Shown piece after piece: positions 1-7,104 of a stretch of 9,731 bases of DNA; the stretch's first letter is position 1; each line of letters begins with the position of its first letter. Origin of the DNA: Lachnospiraceae bacterium UBA3774 (lineage in GTDB: Bacteria > Bacillota > Clostridia > Lachnospirales > Lachnospiraceae). The notes under the pieces were generated by a model that saw only the letters and a program-made list of their open reading frames with translations, searched no databases and was not told the origin of the DNA. Location: NCBI GenBank assembly GCA_002369255.1, contig DFFO01000058.1:1-9731 (forward strand), in the 5' to 3' direction. Made by a program: the position numbers and the translations under genes.

Positions 1-42
1 CTCTTAATCAGGGTGTCTAGGGTTCGAGTCCCTAATGGCCCA
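1..42 (+). tRNA. tRNA-Lys (anticodon CTT), 3' part only
   Basis: The window begins at the anticodon loop. The loop CTCTTAA is at 1-7 with anticodon CTT at 3-5. It is followed by the 3' anticodon stem strand TCAGG (8-12), a variable loop, and a TAGGG/CCCTA T-stem around the loop TTCGAGT (18-34). The acceptor strand ATGGCCC is at 35-41, with discriminator A at 42. The bases after it are TAA, so the CCA tail is not encoded and must be added by the CCA-adding enzyme. The 5' half lies outside the window. The anticodon and arm geometry identify the isoacceptor directly. Confidence 0.93.
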
Positions 43-55
43 TAACGCTGTTTTC

Positions 56-86
56 GTGCTGCGCGCGCGGGGATGGCGCTTTTTTT
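56..86 (+). terminator. Possible weak terminator of the tRNA-Lys transcript
   Basis: A GC-rich stretch ends in GCGC (76-79) and is followed by seven T (80-86). A short stem can form between GCGC at 61-64 or GTGC at 56-59 and the GCGC at 76-79. The stem is only 4-5 bp, so the call rests mainly on the T-run and its place just after a tRNA. The T-run also supplies part of the argR stop codon on the other strand, so the two transcripts converge here. No matching T-run serves argR. Confidence 0.35.
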
Positions 87-573
87 ATCCCATAATCTCC
101 GTAAGCTTTTTCGCGAGCTCCTTTGCAGAGCTTTCGCTGCGGCATATGATCAGGATCGTATCGTCGCCCGCAATCGAGCCTACCACGCTGTCCCATTCAA
201 GCAGATCCATCGCGGCGCATACCGCGTTTGCCATTCCGTTTTCGCACTTTATCACTACCTGGTTGAGCGCACATTCGGCGCTTAAAGCGGCTGTTTTAAA
301 CAGGGCGGCAAATCTGTCTTTGCCCTTTCCGATAACCGAAGCGGAAGTACTGATATACCTGTACCCGCCGCCCGCCTTGGCAGTTTTGAACAGCTTTAGC
401 TCCTTGATATCACGTGACACGGTTGCCTGAGTCACCTCATAGCCTTCTTCATTCAGCCGCTTTGCAAGCTCCTGCTGGGTTCCTATCTCTTCTTTTTCAA
501 CCAATCTGAGTATTTCCTGCCATCTGACGGTTTTTATATTCTTGTCATCTCCCTGATGTGCTTTTCTTGCCAT
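85..573 (-). CDS. argR: Arginine repressor ArgR
   Basis: ArgR is the hexameric, arginine-responsive regulator of arginine biosynthesis, catabolism and transport genes. The 162-residue product has the family layout. An N-terminal winged helix-turn-helix spans about residues 14-75, with the recognition-helix signature QATVSRDIKEL at 49-59. The C-terminal oligomerisation and arginine-binding domain carries NGMANAVCAAMD (112-123) and GSIAGDDTI (132-140). Asp137-Asp138 correspond to the family's arginine-contacting pair. The N-terminus is about ten residues longer than many ArgR proteins (charged MARKAHQGDDKN), but no later Met is plausible and AAGAGGTG sits just upstream of this ATG. It follows the transporter ATPase gene by 66 nt with no terminator or clear promoter between, so it is probably the last gene of that operon. 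This implies, but does not prove, that it regulates the importer. Confidence 0.95.
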   Translation of the reverse strand: MARKAHQGDDKNIKTVRWQEILRLVEKEEIGTQQELAKRLNEEGYEVTQATVSRDIKELKLFKTAKAGGGYRYISTSASVIGKGKDRFAALFKTAALSAECALNQVVIKCENGMANAVCAAMDLLEWDSVVGSIAGDDTILIICRSESSAKELAKKLTEIMG

Positions 574-639
574 TTTTCACCTCTTAAAAACCTATGACTA
601 TTCTCGCGGGCATCTGACCCAAAATCCTGCGCTGTCGTC

Positions 640-1398
640 TTAATGAAGCACCTTGCTGAGAAATTCCTGTGTGCGCCTGTTTTGCGGATTATCGAAAATC
701 TCTTTTGGCGAGCCTTCTTCGATTATACTTCCTTCCGACATAAAAAGCACCCTGTCGGCAACTTCTTTTGCAAATCCCATTTCATGAGTTACCACAACCA
801 TTGTCATTCCCGCTTTGGCAAGCTCCCTCATAACGTCGAGAACCTCTCCTACCATTTCCGGGTCAAGCGCGGACGTAGGCTCGTCAAAAAGCATAACGTC
901 CGGTTCCATCATAAGAGCGCGCACTATCGCGACCCTCTGTTTCTGTCCGCCTGAAAGCTGGCCGGGGTAAGCGTCGCAGCGATCGTCAAGGCCGACTCTT
1001 TTTAGCAGTTCCATGGCCTTTTCGTCTGCTTCTTCCTGAGTTTTTTTCTTTAACTGAACAGGCGCGAGCGTCATATTCTTTTTTATGGTCATATTCGGAA
1101 AAAGGTTAAAGTGCTGGAACACCATACCTATTCTCTGACGATGAAGATTTACGTCGCATTTCTCGTCTGTAAGGTCATTTCCCTCAAATATGATCTTTCC
1201 CGAGGTCGGAGTTTCGAGTAGATTTAAGGTGCGCAGGAAAGTGGATTTTCCGCAGCCTGACGGGCCGATGACTACTACCACTTCTCCGCTTTTTATCTCG
1301 GTAGAAAGGCCGGTTATCGCATGCACGGTCCTTGACGGATCACGAAATACCACGTGGAGGTCTTTTACCTCAATGAGAGCGTTTTTTTGCTGTTCCAT
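640..1398 (-). CDS. Polar amino-acid ABC transporter ATPase (GlnQ/ArtP/HisP family)
   Basis: This is the cytoplasmic ATPase of an amino-acid importer, 252 residues long, which is normal for the family. Walker A is GPSGCGKST (45-53), the Q-loop glutamine is Gln95 in MVFQHFNLFP, the signature is LSGGQKQR (148-155), and Walker B is VMLFDEP (168-174) with catalytic Glu173. The D-loop is SALD and the switch His is His205 in VVVTHEMG. I chose the ATG at 1396-1398, preceded by AAAGGAGG. A longer reading from a TTG at 1429-1431 has no support and runs further back into the permease gene. The start overlaps the end of the permease gene by 29 nt, so translation is probably coupled. The substrate cannot be read from an ATPase. 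Arginine or another basic amino acid is inferred from the adjacent argR and the ARG-box-like site at the operon promoter. Confidence 0.93.
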   Translation of the reverse strand: MEQQKNALIEVKDLHVVFRDPSRTVHAITGLSTEIKSGEVVVVIGPSGCGKSTFLRTLNLLETPTSGKIIFEGNDLTDEKCDVNLHRQRIGMVFQHFNLFPNMTIKKNMTLAPVQLKKKTQEEADEKAMELLKRVGLDDRCDAYPGQLSGGQKQRVAIVRALMMEPDVMLFDEPTSALDPEMVGEVLDVMRELAKAGMTMVVVTHEMGFAKEVADRVLFMSEGSIIEEGSPKEIFDNPQNRRTQEFLSKVLH

Positions 1399-2098
1399 CG
1401 TTTGCCAGCCTCCTTTCCATAATCGATACAAGCTTGGTAAGAATAATAACTATCACAAGATAAACGGCGGCGATGCCAAGAAACGGCATAAAAGCCTGGT
1501 ACGTGCGGCCCTGAACGTTTATTGCCCACTTTGTGATATCCTTCATACCTATTACGTTTACTATGGACGTTTCTTTGAGCAGCGCGATAAGCTCGTTTCC
1601 GAGTGCAGGAAGAATGGTTTTTATCGCCTGGGGTATTACAATAAAGCGCATAGTCTGCACATAAGAAAGCCCGAGGCTTCTGCCGGCCTCACTTTGTCCG
1701 CGATCTACCGCCATGATGCCGCCGCGGATGATTTCCGCCAGATATGCGCCGGAGTTGATTCCGAAAGAAAGCGTAGCCACAAGCATGGTATTTGTGGAGC
1801 TTGCCATAATAACGAAATACATGATCAGCAGCTGTACCATCATCGGGGTTCCGCGGATAACGGTGATATAAACGTAGCATATCTTATTCAGCAGCCCGAG
1901 AACACCGCCTTTTTTCTTTTTCTGGTCATAGCTGGAGCGAACGACCGCTACGAGCACGCCGAGCACTACGCCTATGACAAGGGCAAGAACCGTGATAAGA
2001 AGTGTGGTTCCGAGTCCCGAAAGAAGCGCCTGCCATCTGTCGCTATCGATAAACGACTGCCTGAAGTCAAACGCGATTTTTGAAAACCATTCCTGCAT
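1370..2098 (-). CDS. Amino-acid ABC transporter permease (HisM/GlnP family)
   Basis: This 242-residue membrane permease of a polar amino-acid importer probably works as a homodimer, because only one permease gene is present. The first membrane segment is about residues 24-53 and a lysine-rich loop follows (60-63). The family motif VIRGTPMMVQ is at 80-89. The EAA loop that docks onto the ATPase is at about 118-145 (AYLAEIIRGGI, then EAGRSLGLS), and a further hydrophobic segment lies near the C-terminus. AGGAGG lies 7 nt before the ATG. The last ten codons overlap the ATPase gene in another frame. The gene is 77 nt downstream of the binding-protein gene, and a hairpin fills that gap. Confidence 0.93.
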   Translation of the reverse strand: MQEWFSKIAFDFRQSFIDSDRWQALLSGLGTTLLITVLALVIGVVLGVLVAVVRSSYDQKKKKGGVLGLLNKICYVYITVIRGTPMMVQLLIMYFVIMASSTNTMLVATLSFGINSGAYLAEIIRGGIMAVDRGQSEAGRSLGLSYVQTMRFIVIPQAIKTILPALGNELIALLKETSIVNVIGMKDITKWAINVQGRTYQAFMPFLGIAAVYLVIVIILTKLVSIMERRLANDGTAKKRSH

Positions 2099-2119
2099 AA
2101 ATGCCTCCTGACAGATAAA

Positions 2120-2148
2120 GCGGAGACAGACTCGTCGCCCGTCTCCGC
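2120..2148 (-). other. Intercistronic hairpin between binding-protein and permease genes
   Basis: An 8-bp perfect stem (GCGGAGAC with GTCTCCGC) encloses a 13-nt loop, in the 77-nt gap after the binding-protein stop. The tail on the minus strand is CTTTATC, too poor in T for a full terminator. In such operons a hairpin here often stabilises the upstream mRNA 3' end or causes partial termination, giving more binding protein than permease. That role is inferred; the stem is seen directly. Confidence 0.6.
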
Positions 2149-2175
2149 AAAGAATTTACAATGCCTCAAAAACTA

Positions 2176-2985
2176 TTAAGCGGGGATATACTTTTCAATG
2201 ATCTGCTGGATCGTGCCGTCGGCGATCTTTGCTTTCAAAATTTCATTGATAGCGTCAAGAAGAGCGGTATTGTCTTTTGATACAGCAGCTGCATAATCTT
2301 CATCCGCATAAGCTGTATCAAGGATGGTAAGTCCCTCATTGGCTTTTACGAATTCATTTGCAGGATTGTTATCGATAACGACGCAGTCAACTTTGCCCGA
2401 TATCAGCGCCTGAACAGCCTGGGTTCCGTTTGAGTAAGCTACTACGTTTTCAGCGCCGAAGTCTTCCTCACAGTAGATATGTCCGGTCGTAGATTCCTGA
2501 ACTCCGATCTTCTTTCCTGCCAGATCATCAATGGTCTTTATTTCACTGCCTTCAGGAATTATAACTACCTGAACGCCTTTCGCATAACTCTCAGTAAAGT
2601 TTACATTCTGAAGGCGCTCCTCTGTAACAGTCATTCCGGCAAGTCCGATATCTACTTTTCCGGTCTGAACCGCAGTGATGATAGATCCGAATTCCATATC
2701 CTGGATCTCAAGCTCCAGTCCGAGCTCTTCTGCGATAATGCCGGCGATCTCAGCGTCGATGCCTATGATAGTGGTTCCGTCCTCGGTATATTCATAAGGA
2801 GGGAAAGTAGCGTTGGTCGCCATAATGAGCTTTCCGGCCTGAACCGTGATCTGCTCCGCAGCCTCTTCGCTCTCAGGAGCCCCGGTAGTATCACCCTGAG
2901 CCTCGGTAGTCGTCTCAGTCTCTCCGCATGCTGCAAGAGAAAAGATCATAAGTGCCGATAAAATAATCGCTAAAAATTTCTTCAT
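2176..2985 (-). CDS. Amino-acid-binding lipoprotein (SBP_bac_3 family), probably arginine or basic amino acids
   Basis: This is the extracellular, membrane-anchored binding protein that delivers the substrate to the permease. The 269-residue product starts with a lipoprotein signal peptide (MKKFLAIILSALMIFS) ending in the lipobox LAAC, with Cys20 as the lipidation site. A Thr/Glu-rich linker (about 21-45) follows. The mature domain shows the family pattern: MATNATFPPYEY, then GIDAEI, then GKVDIGLAGMTVTEER, and later the hinge-proximal SGKVDCVVIDNNPA. An AAGGAAGGAG Shine-Dalgarno lies 8 nt before the ATG. It is first in an operon with the permease, ATPase and argR. The family call is firm. The substrate is inferred from argR linkage and the operator-like sequence at the promoter; cystine, histidine or glutamine cannot be excluded from sequence alone. 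Confidence 0.93.
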   Translation of the reverse strand: MKKFLAIILSALMIFSLAACGETETTTEAQGDTTGAPESEEAAEQITVQAGKLIMATNATFPPYEYTEDGTTIIGIDAEIAGIIAEELGLELEIQDMEFGSIITAVQTGKVDIGLAGMTVTEERLQNVNFTESYAKGVQVVIIPEGSEIKTIDDLAGKKIGVQESTTGHIYCEEDFGAENVVAYSNGTQAVQALISGKVDCVVIDNNPANEFVKANEGLTILDTAYADEDYAAAVSKDNTALLDAINEILKAKIADGTIQQIIEKYIPA

Positions 2986-3015
2986 TGTTAATACTCCTTC
3001 CTTGGTATGTGTGTT

Positions 3016-3033
3016 TATGAATTATTATGCAAC
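3016..3033 (-). promoter_or_regulatory. Putative ArgR operator (ARG box)
   Basis: On the minus strand TGCATAATAATTCA (3018-3031) matches the established ARG-box core TGAATWWWWATTCA at 13 of 14 positions. It lies directly downstream of the -10 hexamer over the expected transcription start, a normal place for a repressor site. A separate TGAAT half-site occurs near 3111-3115. Binding by the ArgR encoded in this window is inferred. Confidence 0.65.
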
Positions 3034-3035
3034 GG

Positions 3036-3064
3036 ATTATAGTGCCGCATCTTGGGGTTGTCAA
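3036..3064 (-). promoter_or_regulatory. Near-perfect sigma-A promoter of the transporter-argR operon
   Basis: On the minus strand, TTGACA (3059-3064) and TATAAT (3036-3041) are separated by 17 nt. The region upstream is very AT-rich with A-tracts, which could act as an UP element. Transcription would start near 3029, giving a leader of about 45 nt before the binding-protein ATG. Confidence 0.88.
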
Positions 3065-3172
3065 GCATTTTTTTAATTATTTTTTAGGATTTTTCAAATT
3101 TACTCGTTTTATTCATTATTTAATAATTTATGCATAAAATATTAAATAATGTAATATTTATAAATTATATGC

Positions 3173-3200
3173 AAAAAGCGGCTCCCGCACGGGGAACCGC
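3173..3200 (-). terminator. Intrinsic terminator after the Na/Pi-PhoU gene
   Basis: On the minus strand GCGGTTCCC (3192-3200) pairs with GGGAGCCGC (3178-3186): nine pairs, one of them G-U, around a 5-nt loop. Five T follow directly (3173-3177). It lies 22 nt past the stop of the phosphate-transporter-like gene and separates it from the amino-acid transporter operon. On the plus strand a T-run follows after a gap of a few bases, so weak bidirectional action is possible. Confidence 0.88.
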
Positions 3201-3222
3201 CGCCTATTTTTTGTGCAGCCAA

Positions 3223-5049
3223 TCAGGCTTCCGCTTTGTCTGTTTGAGCGATCTTATCCATATAATAGGATTTGTGACTGTAATAGCTCTCGTTGAAGAA
3301 CTCGTCATTGCCCTGGTGAAGCTCCCTCAGGTAATCATGCTGCTTAAGCGCGATCGCAGGATCGTTTTCTGCCAGGGTATAAACGCCTATATTCGAACAC
3401 TGGTCCGATATTCTTTCGACGTTTACAAGAAAATCAAGGAACACAAAGCCCGCGTCGATGCTGCAGTCGCCGTCGCGCAGACGTTTTAAGTGCCCCTCCC
3501 TGAGCGCAGCCACAAGATCATCCACTACTTCTTCTATAGGTTCGACGCTGCGCGCCGCCTCGGTATCGTCATCTATAAACGCTTTCTTCGCATATCCCAT
3601 GATCTCGTCAAGCGCCTGTGCGACAACCTTTATTTCGTTTTGCGCCATCTCGGAAAACGTTGCGCCGGTCGCCTGCAGATCATCGCTGTTTTCGGTAAGG
3701 TTTACCGCATAGTCTCCGATCCTTTCGAACTCGTTTATGCATTTTACATAGAAATTCAGCGTATCGTTGCGTTTTACGTCATCCTCACGTATGTAGGGAG
3801 AGAGATTTATCAGATAATTGCTGGTACGGTCCGCAAGCGTGTCGATATATTCTTCGCCCTCTTTTATCAGCTCTATCGCGTTCGCGTCATATTTTTCAAA
3901 CAAAGAGAGCGCATTTCTGACCGCGTCACAGCTAAGATCAGCCATATAGGTAATGGTTTTTTTCGCAGCGCCAAGAGCGAGCGCGGGCGACGTGTAAAGA
4001 GTTTTGTTTAATGCGGAAATGCTCTGTTTTATCGCATCCGCCCTTCCTGAGGAAGGATCGTCTTTTACAATGCGGTAGCTGAGTTTTTCAAAGCCCGTGC
4101 ATACCGGGAGCAAAAGGATCGCGCCCGAAAGCTTGAAAATCGTATTGACGTTTGCAATGCCGCCGGAGTTTATCGGACTGCTCCAGATACCGTCAAGCAG
4201 TCCGGTCGCGTTATGCAGGATCAAAACCGCCACAAGGCACAGCAGCATACCGCTTAAGTTGAATAAGATATGTATAACGCCCGTGCGTCTGGCATTTGCT
4301 TTGGCTCCGATCGAACATACGATAGCGGTTGTAACGCAATCGCCGAGATATATGCCAAAGAGGATAGCATATATAGAGCCGAACGAAAGCTGTCCCGTCA
4401 TGGAAAGAGCCTGCAATATGCCGACCGTCGCAGATGAGCTTTGGAGTAAAAACGCCACCGCCGTACCTGCAAGAAAGCCAAGCACCGGAACGTCTGCAAG
4501 TTCAAGGAACATATTTGCAAATGCTTCAGATGATGAAAGCGGCTCCACCGCTGCCGTCATATTGAGCAGTCCGGTAAAGAGTATGCCAAAGCCCATGGCA
4601 ATCGTTCCGACCGTGCCGGAATGACGCATTTTTTTGAACATCATTATGCAAAGTATGCCGATGATACACGCAAGAGGCGCAAGGGTGGACGGCGTAAAAA
4701 TATTGGTCCAGCTTGCCTCGCTTTTTGAGATATCAAGAAGTCTTATGATCTGGCCGGTAACCGTAGTACCGACGTTTGCGCCGATAATGATTCCGATGGA
4801 CTGACGAAGCGAAATGACGCCGGCGGCCACAAGGCCGGAAGTGAGCACTATGGTAGCCGTTGAGCTTTGGATGACTGCCGTAACAAACAACCCGAGAAAA
4901 AATCCCATGATCGGATTGTTTGTTACCTTTCCGATAGCATTTTGAAACGCCCCGGACGAACCGCTTTTTAGTCCATTGCCCATAACGCGCATTCCGTAAA
5001 GGAATAGCGCCAAGCCTCCAAACATCGAAATAAGGTCAAATACCGACAT
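3223..5049 (-). CDS. Na/Pi cotransporter family protein with C-terminal PhoU-like domain
   Basis: The 608-residue product is a predicted sodium-dependent phosphate transporter, or a related anion transporter or exporter, of the NptA/PF02690 type. The membrane half (about 1-330) holds two inverted-repeat units. Each carries the hallmark glutamine-serine motif: QSSTAT at 61-66 and QSSSAT at 203-208, followed by GANVGTT (90-96) and GIYLGDCVTT (232-241). The cytoplasmic half (about 350-590) is helical and PhoU-like, with FERIGDYAVN and later VERISDQCSN as repeated metal and helix signature motifs. I start at the ATG at 5047-5049, preceded by AGGAGAGG. A longer TTG-initiated reading would begin inside the leader hairpin and was rejected. 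It has its own promoter upstream and a terminator downstream, so it is probably monocistronic. Whether it imports phosphate or balances it cannot be read from sequence. Confidence 0.92.
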   Translation of the reverse strand: MSVFDLISMFGGLALFLYGMRVMGNGLKSGSSGAFQNAIGKVTNNPIMGFFLGLFVTAVIQSSTATIVLTSGLVAAGVISLRQSIGIIIGANVGTTVTGQIIRLLDISKSEASWTNIFTPSTLAPLACIIGILCIMMFKKMRHSGTVGTIAMGFGILFTGLLNMTAAVEPLSSSEAFANMFLELADVPVLGFLAGTAVAFLLQSSSATVGILQALSMTGQLSFGSIYAILFGIYLGDCVTTAIVCSIGAKANARRTGVIHILFNLSGMLLCLVAVLILHNATGLLDGIWSSPINSGGIANVNTIFKLSGAILLLPVCTGFEKLSYRIVKDDPSSGRADAIKQSISALNKTLYTSPALALGAAKKTITYMADLSCDAVRNALSLFEKYDANAIELIKEGEEYIDTLADRTSNYLINLSPYIREDDVKRNDTLNFYVKCINEFERIGDYAVNLTENSDDLQATGATFSEMAQNEIKVVAQALDEIMGYAKKAFIDDDTEAARSVEPIEEVVDDLVAALREGHLKRLRDGDCSIDAGFVFLDFLVNVERISDQCSNIGVYTLAENDPAIALKQHDYLRELHQGNDEFFNESYYSHKSYYMDKIAQTDKAEA

Positions 5050-5067
5050 TATAACCTCTCCTGTTAC

Positions 5068-5100
5068 AAAAATTCGGAGTGAAGCCAACTTCCTCCGAAT
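5068..5100 (-). terminator. Terminator-like hairpin in the leader of the Na/Pi-PhoU gene
   Basis: On the minus strand ATTCGGAG (5093-5100) pairs with CTCCGAAT (5072-5079). Inside it GAAG pairs with CTTC around the loop TTGG, with one bulged A, giving 12 pairs. T follows at 5068-5071. It could end the folT-folC-trmB transcript, whose last stop is at 5135. However, it sits downstream of the Na/Pi gene's own -10, so the same hairpin would also be at the 5' end of that mRNA. Confidence 0.75.
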
Positions 5101-5103
5101 AGT

Positions 5104-5131
5104 ATTATATTAAAAAAAATACAAATGTAAA
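5104..5131 (-). promoter_or_regulatory. Promoter of the Na/Pi-PhoU gene
   Basis: On the minus strand TTTACA (5126-5131) and TATAAT (5104-5109) are 16 nt apart, with a run of eight T in the spacer. The predicted start falls near 5097, at the foot of the leader hairpin, and the coding start is about 50 nt further on. Confidence 0.7.
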
Positions 5132-5134
5132 GAT

Positions 5135-5782
5135 TTATTTAATCCGCTCATGGGGAGGACGCGCCACAAGCTTTGCGATAGGATTTCCCTTTGAAGAAAA
5201 ACGCTCTTCATATTCAGTCATAACGTTTCCGGCGGACAAAATCGGATCAGCATGCAGATCCCGCGTCACCGAAACGATCTCCCATCCGCACCCCTTAAAC
5301 GACTCAAGAGAATACTCGAAAAGAGGCATATTGTCTGTTTTAAACTCAACCCTGCCGTCAACGGAAAGGATCTTCCGGTATCTTTGCAGAAATTCCGGCG
5401 ACGTAAGGCGGCGCTTTGCATGTCTGTCCTTTGGCCACGGATCCGAGAAATTCAGATAAACAACGTCCGCTTCCCCCTCTGCGAATATCTCATCCGTAAG
5501 TTCCGCATTCATTCTTATGAGGTAAAGATTACGAAGCTGCAGCTCTTCCTGCTTTTGCAGGCCTCTTAGCATCACGCTCGAATATTTTTCTATTCCTATA
5601 TAGATATTGTCCGGATCTGCCGCGGCTTTTTGCATTATAAACCGGCCTTTTCCCATTCCTATCTCAAGGAAAAGCTTTTGTCCCGGATTTTTCCACTGTC
5701 CCTTTCTGATCGCCGGGTTTTGAATGATAAAGGGGCTTTTTTCCATCGCTTCTTCAGCGCCTTTGATATGTTTTAATCTCAT
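5135..5782 (-). CDS. trmB: tRNA (guanine-N7-)-methyltransferase TrmB
   Basis: TrmB uses S-adenosylmethionine to methylate guanosine 46 in the tRNA variable loop; it is a soluble Rossmann-fold enzyme. The 215-residue product has the expected length and motifs in order. The SAM-binding EIGMGKGRF is at 40-48 and the acidic GIEK at 63-66. The family-specific NFSDPWPKDRHAKRRLT is at 111-127 with catalytic-region Asp114, followed by FKTDN (147-151) and the C-terminal TEYEERF (189-195). The ATG shares four bases (ATGA) with the folC stop, so the two are translationally coupled. Its place in a folate operon looks like operon sharing, not a pathway link, since TrmB uses SAM directly; one-carbon supply to SAM is at most an indirect link. 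Confidence 0.95.
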   Translation of the reverse strand: MRLKHIKGAEEAMEKSPFIIQNPAIRKGQWKNPGQKLFLEIGMGKGRFIMQKAAADPDNIYIGIEKYSSVMLRGLQKQEELQLRNLYLIRMNAELTDEIFAEGEADVVYLNFSDPWPKDRHAKRRLTSPEFLQRYRKILSVDGRVEFKTDNMPLFEYSLESFKGCGWEIVSVTRDLHADPILSAGNVMTEYEERFSSKGNPIAKLVARPPHERIK

Positions 5783-7104
5783 ATTTTCCTTCTTTTTTGC
5801 ATTTCTGTCCTGACGACGCCCGCAAGATAAAGCGAGCCGAAGGCGACAATGCCGCGCGCGGTGTTCTCGCTTTTGCTCATGAGCGCATACGCGGCGTCAA
5901 TACCGCTTTTTATATCCGGGGCGCTTTCCGCCGCAAAACCCCTTCCTTTCAGGTATTTTGCAAGCTCGTCCGCCGGCATGGCTCTGTCGCTGTTAGGTGT
6001 AAGACAAATAAAACGCTCCGCAAGACTGCCGATCTCATCGATGATCTCGTCATAATTCTTGTCAGCGAGCACTCCAAGCAGAAAGATAAATCTGCTGTCG
6101 CCCGAAAATTCACACAGAGCGTCTTTCATAGCGCCGGCGCACTGAGGGTTGTGACCTCCGTCAAGGATAAAGAGCGGATCGGTCCCCAGTATTTCAAATC
6201 TCCCGGGCCACTCGACCCGCGAAAGACCGCGGGCGATCGCCTCTTTCGTGATTTTTTTATACTTTTTTGACAAAAGCTTTGCAGTCTCTATCGCCATAAC
6301 CGCATTTCTCAGCTGATGGCCTCCGAGAAGCCTGATATCATAGCTTTCACCCTTATAAGAAAAATGCTGGAAAGCGGGAAGAGAGACGCTTTTTCCGGTC
6401 AAAAACGCAGTCTTTAGGTCGCTGCCTTCAGGTTTTATCTGTGAAAAATCAGGTATGATAAGACTTGCTTTTTGTCTTTTGCAGATACTTTTTATCTCTT
6501 CCACCGCCCTTTTATCCGAGTCGTAACAGACGACCGGGCAGCCTTTTTTTATAATGCCGCCCTTGGTACGGGCTATCTCTTCAATCGTATTTCCGAGATA
6601 CTGTGTATGTTCAAGGCCGATATTCATTATAACAGCGGCTTGCGGAGCGTCAATTACGTTTGTCGCGTCAAACTCGCCGCCCATGCCGACTTCAAGCACA
6701 ACTATGTCGCATTTTCCTTTCATAAAATAAAGGAAACCCGCGGCGGTCACAAGTTCAAACTGGCTCGGATGATCCGTCATCTGCTCGGCGGCTGATTTTA
6801 CTTTCTCTACGGCGAAGGCAAGATCTTTGCCGGAAATATTATTGCCGTTGATCTTTATCCTCTCGTTAAACGACTGCAGATAAGGGGATGAATAAAAACC
6901 GACGCGATAACCCGCGTCCGCCAGTATCCCGGCGATCATAGCGCAGGCAGAGCCTTTTCCGTTACTTCCCGCAACATGCACGAAACGCAGCTTTTTTTGA
7001 GGATCTCCGAGCAGAGACATAAGCTGACGGCTTCTGTCAAGCCCCAGGCGCGTTTTGCTCCAGGATTGATTTTCGATATATTCAATAGCTTCTTTTTCGG
7101 TCAT
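5779..7104 (-). CDS. folC: Folylpolyglutamate synthase / dihydrofolate synthase FolC
   Basis: FolC uses ATP to add glutamate to dihydropteroate and/or reduced folates, which retains them in the cell. The 441-residue product has the Mur-ligase-like layout. The P-loop HVAGSNGKGS is at 43-52 and SSPYLQSFNERI at 72-83. The motif EVGMGGEFDATN is at 138-149, where the commonest form reads GGRLDATN. NIGLEHTQYLG and TKGGIIK follow in the central domain, and the C-terminal domain has VEWPGRFE and LDGGHNP. The ATG directly abuts the folT stop (TAAATG), with AGAGGTG inside the end of folT as ribosome binding site. Next to a folate uptake component, polyglutamylation of imported folate is the likely main role. 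Whether it also has dihydrofolate synthase activity depends on whether the host makes folate, which this window does not show. Confidence 0.95.
   Translation of the reverse strand: MTEKEAIEYIENQSWSKTRLGLDRSRQLMSLLGDPQKKLRFVHVAGSNGKGSACAMIAGILADAGYRVGFYSSPYLQSFNERIKINGNNISGKDLAFAVEKVKSAAEQMTDHPSQFELVTAAGFLYFMKGKCDIVVLEVGMGGEFDATNVIDAPQAAVIMNIGLEHTQYLGNTIEEIARTKGGIIKKGCPVVCYDSDKRAVEEIKSICKRQKASLIIPDFSQIKPEGSDLKTAFLTGKSVSLPAFQHFSYKGESYDIRLLGGHQLRNAVMAIETAKLLSKKYKKITKEAIARGLSRVEWPGRFEILGTDPLFILDGGHNPQCAGAMKDALCEFSGDSRFIFLLGVLADKNYDEIIDEIGSLAERFICLTPNSDRAMPADELAKYLKGRGFAAESAPDIKSGIDAAYALMSKSENTARGIVAFGSLYLAGVVRTEMQKRRKI

Noticed and set aside
574..639. Separate promoter, ARG box or terminator between the ATPase gene and argR
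   Set aside because: No hexamer pair, no TGAATWWWWATTCA-like palindrome and no stem with a T-tail could be found; only a GGG/CCC mini-stem is present.
1399..1431. TTG-initiated N-terminal extension of the ATPase
   Set aside because: It adds residues not seen in the family and has no Shine-Dalgarno, while the ATG at 1396-1398 has AAAGGAGG upstream and family-like spacing to Walker A.
1190..2083. Long open frame (297 codons) on the plus strand
   Set aside because: It lies antisense across the ATPase and permease genes, which carry complete family motifs, and its own translation matches no family and lacks a ribosome site.
5050..5088. TTG-initiated extension of the Na/Pi-PhoU protein
   Set aside because: It would start inside the leader hairpin; the ATG at 5047-5049 has a clear AGGAGAGG site and begins right at the first membrane helix.
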